64,000 bases of DNA from the NCBI GenBank assembly GCA_000467935.1, contig KI259852.1, forward strand, positions 1 to 64,000. Direction: 5' to 3'. This stretch comes from Peptostreptococcaceae bacterium oral taxon 113 str. W5053. Lineage in GTDB: Bacteria; Bacillota; Clostridia; Tissierellales; Peptoniphilaceae. Position numbers and translations under genes: made by a program. The notes under the pieces are model-generated. The model saw nothing but the letters and a program-made list of their open reading frames with translations. It searched no databases and was not told the DNA's origin. Positions 51,567 through 60,187 of the stretch are shown piece by piece. The first letter of the stretch is position 1. Each line of letters opens with the position of its first letter.

Positions 51567-51896
51567 TTGACACACAAGGAAGCGCTGGAGGCGTTCTTTA
51601 AGGCTGAAAATGAACGACATTGGGAAGCGTATCAACAGTCTCTTCATTCGGAACTATCTTGGCGGTTATTCAACAAAGAAGAAAAGAAAATTGTCGGCAT
51701 ACAGGACTATATGCAGGTAATAAAAAATGCCTATGCAAATATCGACATCCGATTTTCGTGTTTGGATATGCGGATTTCCGGAGACGAGAATAGAATCGTC
51801 GCATATTTAACTAATGATTCCGGTGCACGTTCGTTAGATATTTTTGACTTTAAAGAAGGTCTGATATACAAAGAATATGAGTTTATTCTCGATTGA
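51567..51896 (+). CDS. NTF2-like (SnoaL) small protein
   Basis: The 109-residue protein starts at TTG with GAGGAG eight bases upstream and has the cone-shaped NTF2-like pattern: an N-terminal helix (HKEALEAFFKAENERHWEAY), then strands (LDMRISGDENRIVAYL, LDIFDFKEGLIYKEYEFI). The function is unknown; it may be an enzyme or a ligand-binding protein. Confidence 0.7.
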   Translation: MTHKEALEAFFKAENERHWEAYQQSLHSELSWRLFNKEEKKIVGIQDYMQVIKNAYANIDIRFSCLDMRISGDENRIVAYLTNDSGARSLDIFDFKEGLIYKEYEFILD

Positions 51897-52061
51897 TGGG
51901 CTTATTTGAGAAATAAATCGCCTGATTTTGTTACAAAAGCGATTTTTGAGCTGCTCATATATTTTGGAAGATTGTAAAGGCGCGGTGAAAAGGAAAGGTA
52001 TATCGGAGCGAAGGGGATGAAGCAACTATTACAGACCTGACGGATACCCGATGAGGAGGCA
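51897..52061 (+). repeat. Scrambled copies of neighbouring gene pieces
   Basis: 51908-51945 (CCTGATTTTGTTACAAAAGC) is a variant of the GyrI-like gene near 50957, and 51965-52015 (GGTGAAAAGGAAAGGTATAT) is a variant of 51345-51400. These are degenerate duplicated fragments with no gene. Confidence 0.6.
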
Positions 52062-52064
52062 TTG

Positions 52065-52464
52065 ATGAACTGGAAATTGGGAAATATGGCATCGGAAAGA
52101 GCGCAAGAATTGGCGAATTTGATTCGGGCATATAACAGATCAAAGCGGAAATCATCGAGCAGCGAGCCCCTTAACATCTATGTTGAAGATGAACAGGGGA
52201 ATCTGATTGCCGGCATGGTCGCGGAGACTTTCGGGAATTGGCTTGAAATCAAGTATTTTTATGTAAACGAGGATTTGCGGGGGCAGGGAGTCGGCTCGGA
52301 AATTTTGCATAGGGCGGAGGAGGAAGCCGGAAAAAGAAAGTGTAAATATTCCTTTGTGAATACTTTTAATTTTCAAGCACCGAATACACGGCTACGAAGA
52401 AGTATTTGCGCTGAAAGAATACCCCTATGTCAGTGAAAGATATTATTATATTAAAAAGTTATGA
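52065..52464 (+). pseudogene. GNAT acetyltransferase with C-terminal frameshift
   Basis: The N-terminal 110 residues form a GNAT core (LEIKYFYVNEDLRGQGVGSEIL). Frame is lost after SFVNTFNFQAP near 52380, where a few codons are missing. The next frame resumes HGYEEVFALKEYPYVSERYY to a stop at 52464, the normal family ending. It is probably inactive. Confidence 0.65.
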
Positions 52465-52551
52465 GTCGGACGCGGAAATACCCGTTCAATCGGTGCGACG
52501 GATAACTTCCGGACGGGCGGGGAGACGCAAATCGGAGGTCAGCTGAAAGCG

Positions 52552-52686
52552 GGTTTTGCGATGATCGACTTTTATGAGTCCAAGGATGTAGAAACAGGCT
52601 GTCGAAATTCGGAAATGATTGCTTGGCGGATTTATGTATTAAGCTGTAAACGGGTTGGAATTTCAACAGAGGATTATATAAAGTAG
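52552..52686 (+). pseudogene. Unidentified C-terminal gene fragment
   Basis: The frame reads GFAMIDFYESKDVETGCRNS and continues IAWRIYVLSCKRVGISTEDY to a stop. It has coding character but no start and no recognised family. Confidence 0.4.
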
Positions 52687-52770
52687 ACCCTTTCGGAGCA
52701 TGGAAAAATCATCGGTGTTGACGGTAAATCGGATGGTTCGTCGAAAAGAGGTATAATTGAGGAGGAAAAA

Positions 52771-53533
52771 ATGGATAGACAGACACTTTTAAAGGAATGG
52801 TTGCACGAGCAGGAAATTGCGCATATTAAGGGTTGGGATTTTTCTCACATTCATGACAGATATAAGGAGGAGGACGATCTTCCGTGGGATTTTAGGAGCA
52901 TCATAAAATCCTATCTGCGGGATACGGATGATTTGTTGGACATGGAAACGGGGGGCGGAGAATTTCTTTTGTCTTTTCTTTCCGATCCCGAACATACCGC
53001 GGCGATTGAGGGCTATGAGCTGAATATCAAAATATGTGAAGAGAGACTTCTTCCCTTGGGGATTGATTTCAAAGCGGCTGACGGCGGAGATCCTCTGCCT
53101 TTCGAAGACCATTCTTTTGACATCGTCACGAACAGGCACGGGAAATATGATATCAAGGAGCTTAAAAGGGTGCTTAAAAGCGGGGGCTTGTTTCTCACGC
53201 AACAGGTCGGGTGCGGAAAACGATAGGGAATTAGTAAAGCTTTTACTCGGGGATGTCGACCTTCCGTTCCCGGACGCCTATTTGAACATTGCGGCGCGGG
53301 AATTCGAGGAGAACGGGTTTGAGATTTTGGAAAAAGCGGAAGTCTATCGACCGATTGAGCTTTACGATGTGGGCGCGCTCGTTTGGTTCGCGAGAATCAT
53401 TGATTGGGAGTTTCCCGGTTTCGAAGTGGAAAAGTATCGGGATCATCTGTTCAAAGCACAGGAAATTCTCGAAAAAGAGGGTGTCATTCGGGGCAGCATT
53501 CACCGATATTATTTTGCGGCGCGAAAGAAATGA
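52771..53533 (+). pseudogene. Class I methyltransferase with one frameshift
   Basis: The first frame (52771-53226) carries an N-terminal helical region, a SAM motif I-like LLDMETGGGEFLL and FDIVTNRHGKYDIKELKRVL. An extra T near 53211 breaks it after FLTQQVG. The second frame continues AENDRELVKLLLGDVDLPFP to a stop at 53533 and completes a fold typical of small-molecule methyltransferases. One single-base error would restore a protein of about 253 residues, so a sequencing error is also possible. Confidence 0.7.
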
Positions 53534-53641
53534 GACGCCGGTCGCGGTGCGTTTGCGGGAATTCCGATAACGAAGAAGGGGAACAATCATCGTTTGACAT
53601 CGACGGGGAGGAAGAAAATATTGTGACGGAGGAGGAGAAAC

Positions 53642-54151
53642 ATGGAACTTTCAATAAGAAAAGCGAAACTGTCCGACTATGAGGAGATGAACGAAATGCT
53701 GTGCGAACTCCATAAGTATCATGTGGCTCATAAACCGGAAATTTATAGAGAAGCGGAATATTTTTTCTCGGAGAGCGAATATGCGGAGATGTTGAACGGG
53801 ACGGAACAGCATTTTATTGTATCTGTGGCGGAGGACGGCATTTCAGGGTTTGCGTGGGCGTGCGTCAATCAAAAGGGCAGTAAGTTTGAAAAAGACAGAA
53901 CGCAGCTTTGGATAGAGGGGGGGTATGTAAAACACCCGAATACCGGGGATTGGGCATTGCCCAAACCTTGCTCACGGAGATGATGAAGATTGTCGAGGAG
54001 ATGAAAGCGGACAGCGTGGAATCCATAGTGTGGGCTTTCAATGACGCCTCATTGCGTCTGTTCAAAAAGACCTTTGAGGTTCGAGCATGAATATTCACAC
54101 ACAAACTTCAGAATAGAAATCGAGACGCGGGGGAGTCGAATTGTAAAATAA
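53642..54151 (+). pseudogene. GNAT acetyltransferase with two frameshifts
   Basis: The GNAT core starts MELSIRKAKLSDYEEMNEML. A run of seven G near 53918 shifts the frame; the adjacent frame then gives the acetyl-CoA loop (KTPEYRGLGIAQTLLTEMMK) and NDASLRLFKK. A second shift near 54090 leads to EYSHTNFRIEI. At least two indels inactivate it. Confidence 0.65.
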
Positions 54152-54162
54152 AGGGGAATGAG

Positions 54163-54369
54163 ATGAAAGAGGAGCAGGATGCATATATTATAGGTGTAGA
54201 TGGACCTGTAAAAGAATTTGTTGGAAAGATAGTTGCCGTTATTCATCGTAAAGATGATGTGGAAGAAAAATGGGTGGTTGCTCCGCATGAGTTGTATATT
54301 TCAAAAGAACAAATATGGGATAAAGTTATGTTTACAGAACAATACTTTGATTCTGAAATAATAATGTAA
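54163..54369 (+). CDS. Inorganic pyrophosphatase-like fragment
   Basis: The 68-residue frame (EEQDAYIIGVDGPVKEFVGK, IVAVIHRKDD, VEEKWVVAPHELYISKEQIW) resembles the C-terminal half of small inorganic-pyrophosphatase-like proteins in Clostridia, which start with DRPxGSxHP and contain GEEIDAYILGV. The N-terminal half is missing. It may be expressed from its own ATG, but it is probably a remnant. Confidence 0.5.
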   Translation: MKEEQDAYIIGVDGPVKEFVGKIVAVIHRKDDVEEKWVVAPHELYISKEQIWDKVMFTEQYFDSEIIM

Positions 54370-54680
54370 ATTTGAAGTTGTCGATGCCTTCTATATGACG
54401 GACACCCTTTCAATTAGTATTTATTATTGCATGCAAAAGTCAGGAGTGGTATACTTTATCACATAAATATTATAAAAGAGAGGTGTTCAATTATGATGAA
54501 TAGAAAAGGCATTTTTTAATATGAATATCTTTTGAAGACCTCGGTTATGTTTTAATATAAGAAGAGATTTGCCGTGGTTTATTAGGCATTTATTAGGCAC
54601 AGCTTTTTATTCCGATTCTTCATAGATGTTCATAAGACAGTTGTTTAAAAATCAAGTTAGAACAATTTATGGAGGAATTT
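54370..54680. other. Gene-free stretch with decayed start
   Basis: A promoter-like segment (TGGTATACTTTATCAC near 54448) and AGAGAGGTG precede an ATG at 54494 whose frame stops after seven codons (MNRKGIF). This may be the beginning of a lost gene. Nothing else is recognised. Confidence 0.45.
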
Positions 54681-55124
54681 ATGATTAATCTTAGAAAAAT
54701 TGATGAAGAGAACTTTATTGATGCATTTAATTTGAAATTGGGAGAGGAACAGAAGAAATGTGTTTCCAATCCTATTCGCAGTTTAGCACAGGCATATGTT
54801 TATCGGGAGCAGTGTCAACCATTTGGAATTTATGACGGAGATGAGATGGTTGGCTATGTTATGGTAATCTATGATTACGATATTCCGGAATATGACATCT
54901 GGCATATGATGATTGATGCATCCAAGCAGGGAAAGGGGTACGGAAGAGCCGCACTTGAACAGATCATCGCTTATATAAAAACAAAACCCTTTGGCAGTTC
55001 TGACAAAGTTACTCTTACCTGCAACAAAGATAATTTCGGAGCTTTGAAATTATATCTCAAAATGGGATTTACAGAAACAGGTGTGGAAGACGAAGATGAA
55101 ATTGAGCTTTCTATGATAACATAG
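54681..55124 (+). CDS. GNAT N-acetyltransferase (spermidine-type)
   Basis: The 147-residue enzyme resembles spermine/spermidine acetyltransferases such as BltD/PaiA: NLRKIDEENFIDAFNLKLGE, IWHMMIDASKQGKGYGRAAL (acetyl-CoA loop) and CNKDNFGALKLYLKMGF. The ATG at 54681 follows GGAGG. It is intact and is followed by repeat copy B. Confidence 0.9.
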   Translation: MINLRKIDEENFIDAFNLKLGEEQKKCVSNPIRSLAQAYVYREQCQPFGIYDGDEMVGYVMVIYDYDIPEYDIWHMMIDASKQGKGYGRAALEQIIAYIKTKPFGSSDKVTLTCNKDNFGALKLYLKMGFTETGVEDEDEIELSMIT

Positions 55125-55531
55125 TAACAGATTCCAGTTTGTATAACTAAAAATTTAATAAACATAGTAGTTTAATAAACGGTAAATCTTAAAACGCTTT
55201 ACTGTTTTTTGTTGCCCAAAACAAAAAAGAAAGGATAAGAAACAAAGAAAAACATAGAAGAAAAAAGTCATCAGTACAAAAAAAGAAAACAAGCGGTTAC
55301 AAAATGAAAGAAAGAAACAGATAATCTGTATCCGAAAATCATAGACAGTACGAAAAGAAGTAGAATAAGCTAAAACTGTTAGAAGCTGTATAGAAAAATT
55401 ATTATAGGAAAACAGAGATCTAACACAGGTGAAGAAGAATGAGTTAGAGTAAAACAGGCTAAAGAATGGTATAATTTTTTATAAATATTTTATGAGTTAA
55501 ATTTAATTTATCGGACAAAGAGGTGTTTTTT
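55125..55531. other. Gene-free stretch with repeat copy B
   Basis: It begins with the repeat region (hairpin at 55178-55210) and continues as A-rich sequence with no open frame, possibly decayed mobilisation-gene DNA, up to the Nudix gene. Confidence 0.5.
55178..55210 (+). repeat. Hairpin repeat, copy B
   Basis: AACGGTAAA / TTTACTGTT followed by TTTTGTTGCCC. Related to 44472-44504 and 56086-56117 in stem, T-run and downstream GTTG. Confidence 0.75.
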
Positions 55532-56023
55532 GTGAATGAGATTCTTGCTAAGCCTTGTGTTGGAGCAATCATTGAAAAAACGGAAAATAATGAAAGATAC
55601 ATTCTCATTCAAACAAGGCAAAAAGAAGATGGAAATGAAACAAATGGAATGCTGGAAATACCAGCTGGTAAGATTAGAGAATATGAAGATATTTTTTCCG
55701 CACTGCGTAGAGAGGTTCTGGAAGAGACAGGATTGAAAATAACAAAGGTTTATGGCGAAAATGATGTAATATCAAATCAGGTTGGAGGTGTTACTACTAT
55801 TTCTTTTGAACCATATTGTGTAACGCAGAATTTATCCGGTGCATATTCCATTATTCTTAATACATTTTTATGTGAAGCAGAGGGGAATTTGTTGAATCAT
55901 ACAAATGAAACTCAGAATATTCGATGGGAAAAGATTTCGAATGTGGAACGACTATTAAAAGAAGAAACTGAGAGCGTGTTCTTTATGCATATAAATGCAT
56001 TGAGGAAATTTTTTAATCTGTAA
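55532..56023 (+). CDS. Nudix hydrolase
   Basis: The 163-residue protein carries a Nudix box (GKIREYEDIFSALRREVLEE plus TGL) near residues 47-70, in the order G-x5-E-x7-REVxEExGL. It should hydrolyse a nucleoside diphosphate linked to another group, for example ADP-ribose; the substrate is unknown. The GTG at 55532 has GAGG eight bases upstream. Repeat copy C follows. Confidence 0.85.
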   Translation: MNEILAKPCVGAIIEKTENNERYILIQTRQKEDGNETNGMLEIPAGKIREYEDIFSALRREVLEETGLKITKVYGENDVISNQVGGVTTISFEPYCVTQNLSGAYSIILNTFLCEAEGNLLNHTNETQNIRWEKISNVERLLKEETESVFFMHINALRKFFNL

Positions 56024-56085
56024 ACCGGTTTATCTCTAACTTATACAGATAAATAGAAAGCTATCAATAACATAAAAATTTAAGA

Positions 56086-56117
56086 AACAGTAAATCAAAA
56101 AGATTTGCTGTTTTTTG
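56086..56117 (+). repeat. Hairpin repeat, copy C
   Basis: AACAGTAAATC / GATTTGCTGTT followed by TTTTTGTTG. It is the closest match to copy A. Confidence 0.8.
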
Positions 56118-56187
56118 TTGTTTAAAAACGAAAAGGAGGACAAGTGGTGTGAGAGGAGAAGTGGAAATTCCCCTACTCAATTGAACA

Positions 56188-57351
56188 TTAATAGTCCATA
56201 TAAATTCGTAGTTCTTCATTTTCATAAAGGTATTTACTCATAGTACGTCTGCTTAAATTATCCGGTAAATGAAATCGTCGAATTTCATTGCGAAGAGAAA
56301 GAATCAAGTCGGAACCTTCCTGTTGGACGAAGATTTCTTTTTTATCGGCAAAAGGAAGATGGATGATGAAAATTCGTGTTCCATGAGACTCTTCGATACG
56401 AAAGGCGGGTTCTTTACAGAAAACGGCGGAGGGGTCGATATGCTCATATAAGAGTTTTGACACCTGATCTAATTTTTCTTTTCCACGCAACTCTTCATTT
56501 TGTAATTCCAACTTGAAAAACATTTGATTGGGAAAGCTTTCTTGTGCAATTTGAATATTTTTTTCCTGGAGACTTTCCCATTGTGAAAAATATCCGTCCA
56601 AAGCTTGTTTAGGATAAATTTTATTCATATAAACAGCATCTACACCGAAATCATACAATTGATTCCAGGTATAATTACGTCTGGCTTCATCCAGTACGAT
56701 GCGTTCGGGAGTCATCACAATTCTCATGCTGGTTAAATCTCGACGATGAAGAAGTTCCTGTAGTCGATTTAATCGTTTGACTAAAGAGATGAATTCTTCA
56801 AAGACGACATCTTTCGGCTTGGGTACAGTGGTTTTTTTCGAAATAAATGATCCGAGAACCGAATTCATATTGCGAACCATCGGTAAAATTTTATCTGCCA
56901 ATACACTCAGTTTTTCAGAATAAGTAAACAGAGACAGAGCTTCTCCTGTAGGAGCGCAGTCGACGACGATAATATCGTATTTTCCTTGCTCATAAACTTC
57001 TAAGATCCGTAAGAGAGAAAACACTTCGTCCAGTCCGGGGAAAAGGAGAATTTCTTCAGCTTCTATTCCTCCATTTGCTTTTTCGGAGAGAATTTGTTTT
57101 AGATAATTCCGAAGATTTCCCCAGGCTTCTTTACTTTCTTCAATCGGGTCGATTTCCATAGCATCCAAGTTGGGAAAAATTTCCATGGCTTGATGACTTA
57201 ATTTTATTCCAAAAGAGTCTCCTAAACTGTGCGCTTGATCGGTACTCATAATTAAAACTCGTTTTCCGGCATGGGCAAGAGCACAAGCGGTGGCTGCAGA
57301 AATGCTTGTTTTTCCGACTCCTCCTTTGCCGGTGTAAATTAAAATTCTCAT
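56188..57351 (-). CDS. ArsA/Get3-family ATPase (second of tandem pair)
   Basis: The 387-residue ATPase has the deviant P-loop YTGKGGVGKTS near residue 6, a signature DCAPTGEALSL near 147 (compare DTAPTGHTLRL of ArsA and Get3), and a C-terminal Hsp20/CS-like beta domain (about residues 305-387). Members use ATP for handling metalloids or membrane proteins; this subgroup in Clostridia is uncharacterised. The ATG at 57351 lies seven bases after GGAGG and overlaps the stop of its partner by one base. Confidence 0.88.
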   Translation of the reverse strand: MRILIYTGKGGVGKTSISAATACALAHAGKRVLIMSTDQAHSLGDSFGIKLSHQAMEIFPNLDAMEIDPIEESKEAWGNLRNYLKQILSEKANGGIEAEEILLFPGLDEVFSLLRILEVYEQGKYDIIVVDCAPTGEALSLFTYSEKLSVLADKILPMVRNMNSVLGSFISKKTTVPKPKDVVFEEFISLVKRLNRLQELLHRRDLTSMRIVMTPERIVLDEARRNYTWNQLYDFGVDAVYMNKIYPKQALDGYFSQWESLQEKNIQIAQESFPNQMFFKLELQNEELRGKEKLDQVSKLLYEHIDPSAVFCKEPAFRIEESHGTRIFIIHLPFADKKEIFVQQEGSDLILSLRNEIRRFHLPDNLSRRTMSKYLYENEELRIYMDY

Positions 57352-58544
57352 CAATGCGCCTCCTCTGTGTTGGGAAACTCAGGTATTTTAAATTGAATTT
57401 TCAAAACGCCTTGCTCCAATTGAACACTTGTAATTTGACTGCGTTGTAAAGTATTCGGTAAAGGAATGCAACGATTAAAATTGCCGATTCGAATGTTCAT
57501 GTCCAAATTATGCATATAGACTTCAACCTCATCTTCAATTACTCCGGGCAGCTTCAATGTGAATAGATAGCCGTTTTCACAAAGACTGTATTCTTCGTTA
57601 TCGGTCTGAAGTCGTATATCGAAAAGATTTGAAAGGGATCGTAAATCTTCGCAGAGCTTTTCAACGGCTTGACTGCCCCGAATTTCTTCAGGATACCATG
57701 GAATATAGGATAAGGGCATATGGACAAAAACTTTTTCCAATTCTTCGATATATTGCTTTTGAATGGAATGCCATTTTTCCATAAAGGGATTATCCATATG
57801 TTCAGGAAGAATACGATTGATGAAGACGCCATCCACCTGATATCGATAGAGGTTCAGATACATAAAATTTCGTTTTGTCTCTTCAACAACCATTTTTTCG
57901 GGAATACAGACTAAACGAATTGTACAAATTTCACGATTTTTTAAAAGTTCCTGAAGATTGATTAAATCAAGATGCATTTGACCTAAATCGCCAAGTGCTT
58001 TTCGGTCAGGAAGTTTTACATGATAGCGCAGTTTTGAAATGGGGTTTAAGACACGAAGCATAATTTTGCCAACCGGGGAAAATTTTTCAATATACCAGGA
58101 TAGCAATTCCGGAAATTTTAAAAGCGATAGAGTTTCTCCTGTAGGGGCACAATCGACAAGGATTCGATCGTATGCATTACTTTCATAGAGTTGTTTTATT
58201 TTTAATAAAGAAAAAAGATTTTCAAAACCGGGCAGTGGAAAATGACCGTTTAAAGTAATATTTGCGCCGGAAGCACCGACGAAATCGATAACAGCTTTTT
58301 GAACATTAGGAAATTCTTCGTGCATAATATAATCCGGATCCAATTCCAACGCATATAAATTTTTTTTGATTTCTGTAACATTTCGACCAACGGAACAGGC
58401 AAATAAATCGCCTAAGTTGTGAGCCATATCGACGCTGACCAAAAGAGTTTTTTTACCTTCTTCGGCAGAGATTAGAGCATGAGCGGCAGCAATACTGGTT
58501 TTACCAACGCCGCCTTTTCCTGTAAAAATAATAATTCTTCCCAT
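57351..58544 (-). CDS. ArsA/Get3-family ATPase (first of tandem pair)
   Basis: The 397-residue paralogue of the next gene has P-loop FTGKGGVGKTS, DMAHNLGD (switch region), DCAPTGETLSL and an Hsp20-like C-terminal domain with the VIEDEVEVYMHNLDMNIRIG strand pair. The two proteins could form a heterodimer like the two halves of ArsA. No arsR, arsB or arsD is nearby, so arsenite efflux is not supported. The ATG at 58544 follows AAGGTG. The transcript probably starts with the DUF4241 gene 10 bases upstream. Confidence 0.88.
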   Translation of the reverse strand: MGRIIIFTGKGGVGKTSIAAAHALISAEEGKKTLLVSVDMAHNLGDLFACSVGRNVTEIKKNLYALELDPDYIMHEEFPNVQKAVIDFVGASGANITLNGHFPLPGFENLFSLLKIKQLYESNAYDRILVDCAPTGETLSLLKFPELLSWYIEKFSPVGKIMLRVLNPISKLRYHVKLPDRKALGDLGQMHLDLINLQELLKNREICTIRLVCIPEKMVVEETKRNFMYLNLYRYQVDGVFINRILPEHMDNPFMEKWHSIQKQYIEELEKVFVHMPLSYIPWYPEEIRGSQAVEKLCEDLRSLSNLFDIRLQTDNEEYSLCENGYLFTLKLPGVIEDEVEVYMHNLDMNIRIGNFNRCIPLPNTLQRSQITSVQLEQGVLKIQFKIPEFPNTEEAH

Positions 58545-58554
58545 AAAAATCACC

Positions 58555-59592
58555 TTATTTTGAAAAATATTCGGGATTAACCATAGGAATGATTAATTCG
58601 CAGATTTCTCCTTTTTCATCATATCCCCAATAAGCATAATAGATGCCATCTCCAATCCCGGAGGCAACCATAATCATCTTTTTTTTATCGATGGGGTTTA
58701 TCCACTCAATAAAGTCGCCCTCCTGTCTTTGTACAAGAGGTTGTGCTTGATAACTTGCAGCAAAAAGAGGGGAAAGAACATCTTCATAAAAATCTTTTTC
58801 AGGATATTCTTTTTCAAAATCTTCACAAACCGCTCTTAATCGACGAGCTTGCATAGAGTCACAGATGGAAATCATACTTGCATCGACGGGAAAACCATGG
58901 ATGATTTTTTCGTCAGAAGCGATAATGACCGTTTCGGGTGTTCCTTTGGCATGAAGATATTTTACTGCCGTATTTGGTGTGATTTTCATACGAACAGTGC
59001 ACATGCGAAGACCTAATGAAGGGGTATCGGATACGGAAACATAGACGGGATAAGAGCCGATAGGGATTTTTTGCTCAAGTTCAAGGCAGTGGCGATTGGC
59101 GGGAATATAGGATAAAGGGTCGGCAACGGTTATAGCTCCGGTAGGAAAATTGACATCTCCGATATACACATTACTTTTTTGAAATTGTTTGTCAATATCC
59201 TGTACCGGAATTTCTTCCAAATGAATAAAGCGGCTGTTCTCCTGAAGTGCAGCATATAAGCCTGAATCGGTCATTGTTTTTTTCCAATGGGCAATAATCA
59301 TTTCAACGGTATCCATACAGTCTTTTTTCGCCGTGTGTTCATCATATTCTTTCATTTCGCTAAAGACATGACCGCAATGCGCATAGTCGAAATCGTTCGC
59401 ATACCCTCCGCTGACACCGGTATACCATTTCGAGCTCCCTTCTTTTTGAAAACGAAAGATATAATAATGCATACGGTGAAGATCGAATTCGCCTGCATAT
59501 TCTATTGCGGAAGGATTTTTTCCCAATTCGGAGGGATGCTTGAGCCATTCAATGAGAGCGTTTTTTGCAATATTTTTTTGCTTTTTGTTCAT
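58555..59592 (-). CDS. DUF4241 domain protein
   Basis: The 345-residue cytoplasmic protein contains a DUF4241 domain: TGAITVADPLSYI near residue 150, IPIGSYPVYVSV near 177, and the family ending VASGIGDGIYYAYWGYDEKGE. The first 130 residues form an extra N-terminal domain. DUF4241 has no known function. AAGGAG precedes the start. It is adjacent to the ArsA pair in the same direction, so the three may work together. Confidence 0.8.
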   Translation of the reverse strand: MNKKQKNIAKNALIEWLKHPSELGKNPSAIEYAGEFDLHRMHYYIFRFQKEGSSKWYTGVSGGYANDFDYAHCGHVFSEMKEYDEHTAKKDCMDTVEMIIAHWKKTMTDSGLYAALQENSRFIHLEEIPVQDIDKQFQKSNVYIGDVNFPTGAITVADPLSYIPANRHCLELEQKIPIGSYPVYVSVSDTPSLGLRMCTVRMKITPNTAVKYLHAKGTPETVIIASDEKIIHGFPVDASMISICDSMQARRLRAVCEDFEKEYPEKDFYEDVLSPLFAASYQAQPLVQRQEGDFIEWINPIDKKKMIMVASGIGDGIYYAYWGYDEKGEICELIIPMVNPEYFSK

Positions 59593-60187
59593 AATCAGTC
59601 TCCTTGTTCCATATCAAAAGATTCCAAGCAAGATGGATCAATTTTCTATGCCAACAAAATAAATGCATTTTTCTTTAAAATGTGAATATTTCAATCAAAG
59701 TATATCATATTTTAAAAGGGGAAAACAATGTTTTTATACGTAAACGGAATAACCTTCCATTAATAAGAAAAAAATATGCAAAGAGCTTATTTGCCGCGTT
59801 AAGAGAATAACTTAAAGAAGAACAATGTTAAGTGAAACATAATGGAAAAATATGCAATTATATTTTACCGGTAAAAAGTGATAAAAATACGAAAGAATGT
59901 ATTAAAACAAACAGTTACCCAAGAACAACCACAAAACCTTAATTGACAATTTATGCATAATAATATATGATTATAATATCATTTACAATGATTGAACAAG
60001 AATCGGCGAGGAAAATTCATCCTGGGAAAGAACGATGAATAGGGTTTTTTCAATAAAAGGCAAAATATTGAAAAGACGTAGAGGTCGGAGTGCAGAAAGG
60101 CGAAGGAAATGCTTTATTTCCACGTTAATCTGAAGGAGAGTATGGTGGCTGTCATATTACGTGGCTGGAAAGGGGTGTGTATTAGTA
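59593..60187 (+). promoter_or_regulatory. Long leader region before the lactate-type genes
   Basis: No gene is visible. TTGACA lies at 59943-59948 with AT-rich -10 candidates near 59964-59977. A stem ATTCATC / GATGAAT (60015-60040) is followed by TTTTTT (60045-60050), so a terminator or attenuator sits inside the leader. A second hairpin, GGAAAT / ATTTCC, lies near 60108-60122. The leader contains GTAGAGGTCG and GGCGAAGG, which recall parts of known riboswitches, but no class fits. The left part (59593-59940) holds the upstream region of the DUF4241 gene and nothing else recognisable. Confidence 0.45.

Noticed and set aside
44472..56117. Integron-type attC array
   Set aside because: The three repeats are not of attC form (no R'/R'' boxes seen) and no integron integrase is present.
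56188..58544. Arsenite efflux operon
   Set aside because: Only ArsA-like ATPases are present; no ArsB, ArsR, ArsD or Acr3 gene is nearby and the signature residues differ.
60060..60187. Lysine riboswitch
   Set aside because: Single motifs resemble the core, but the stems and their order do not match the class.
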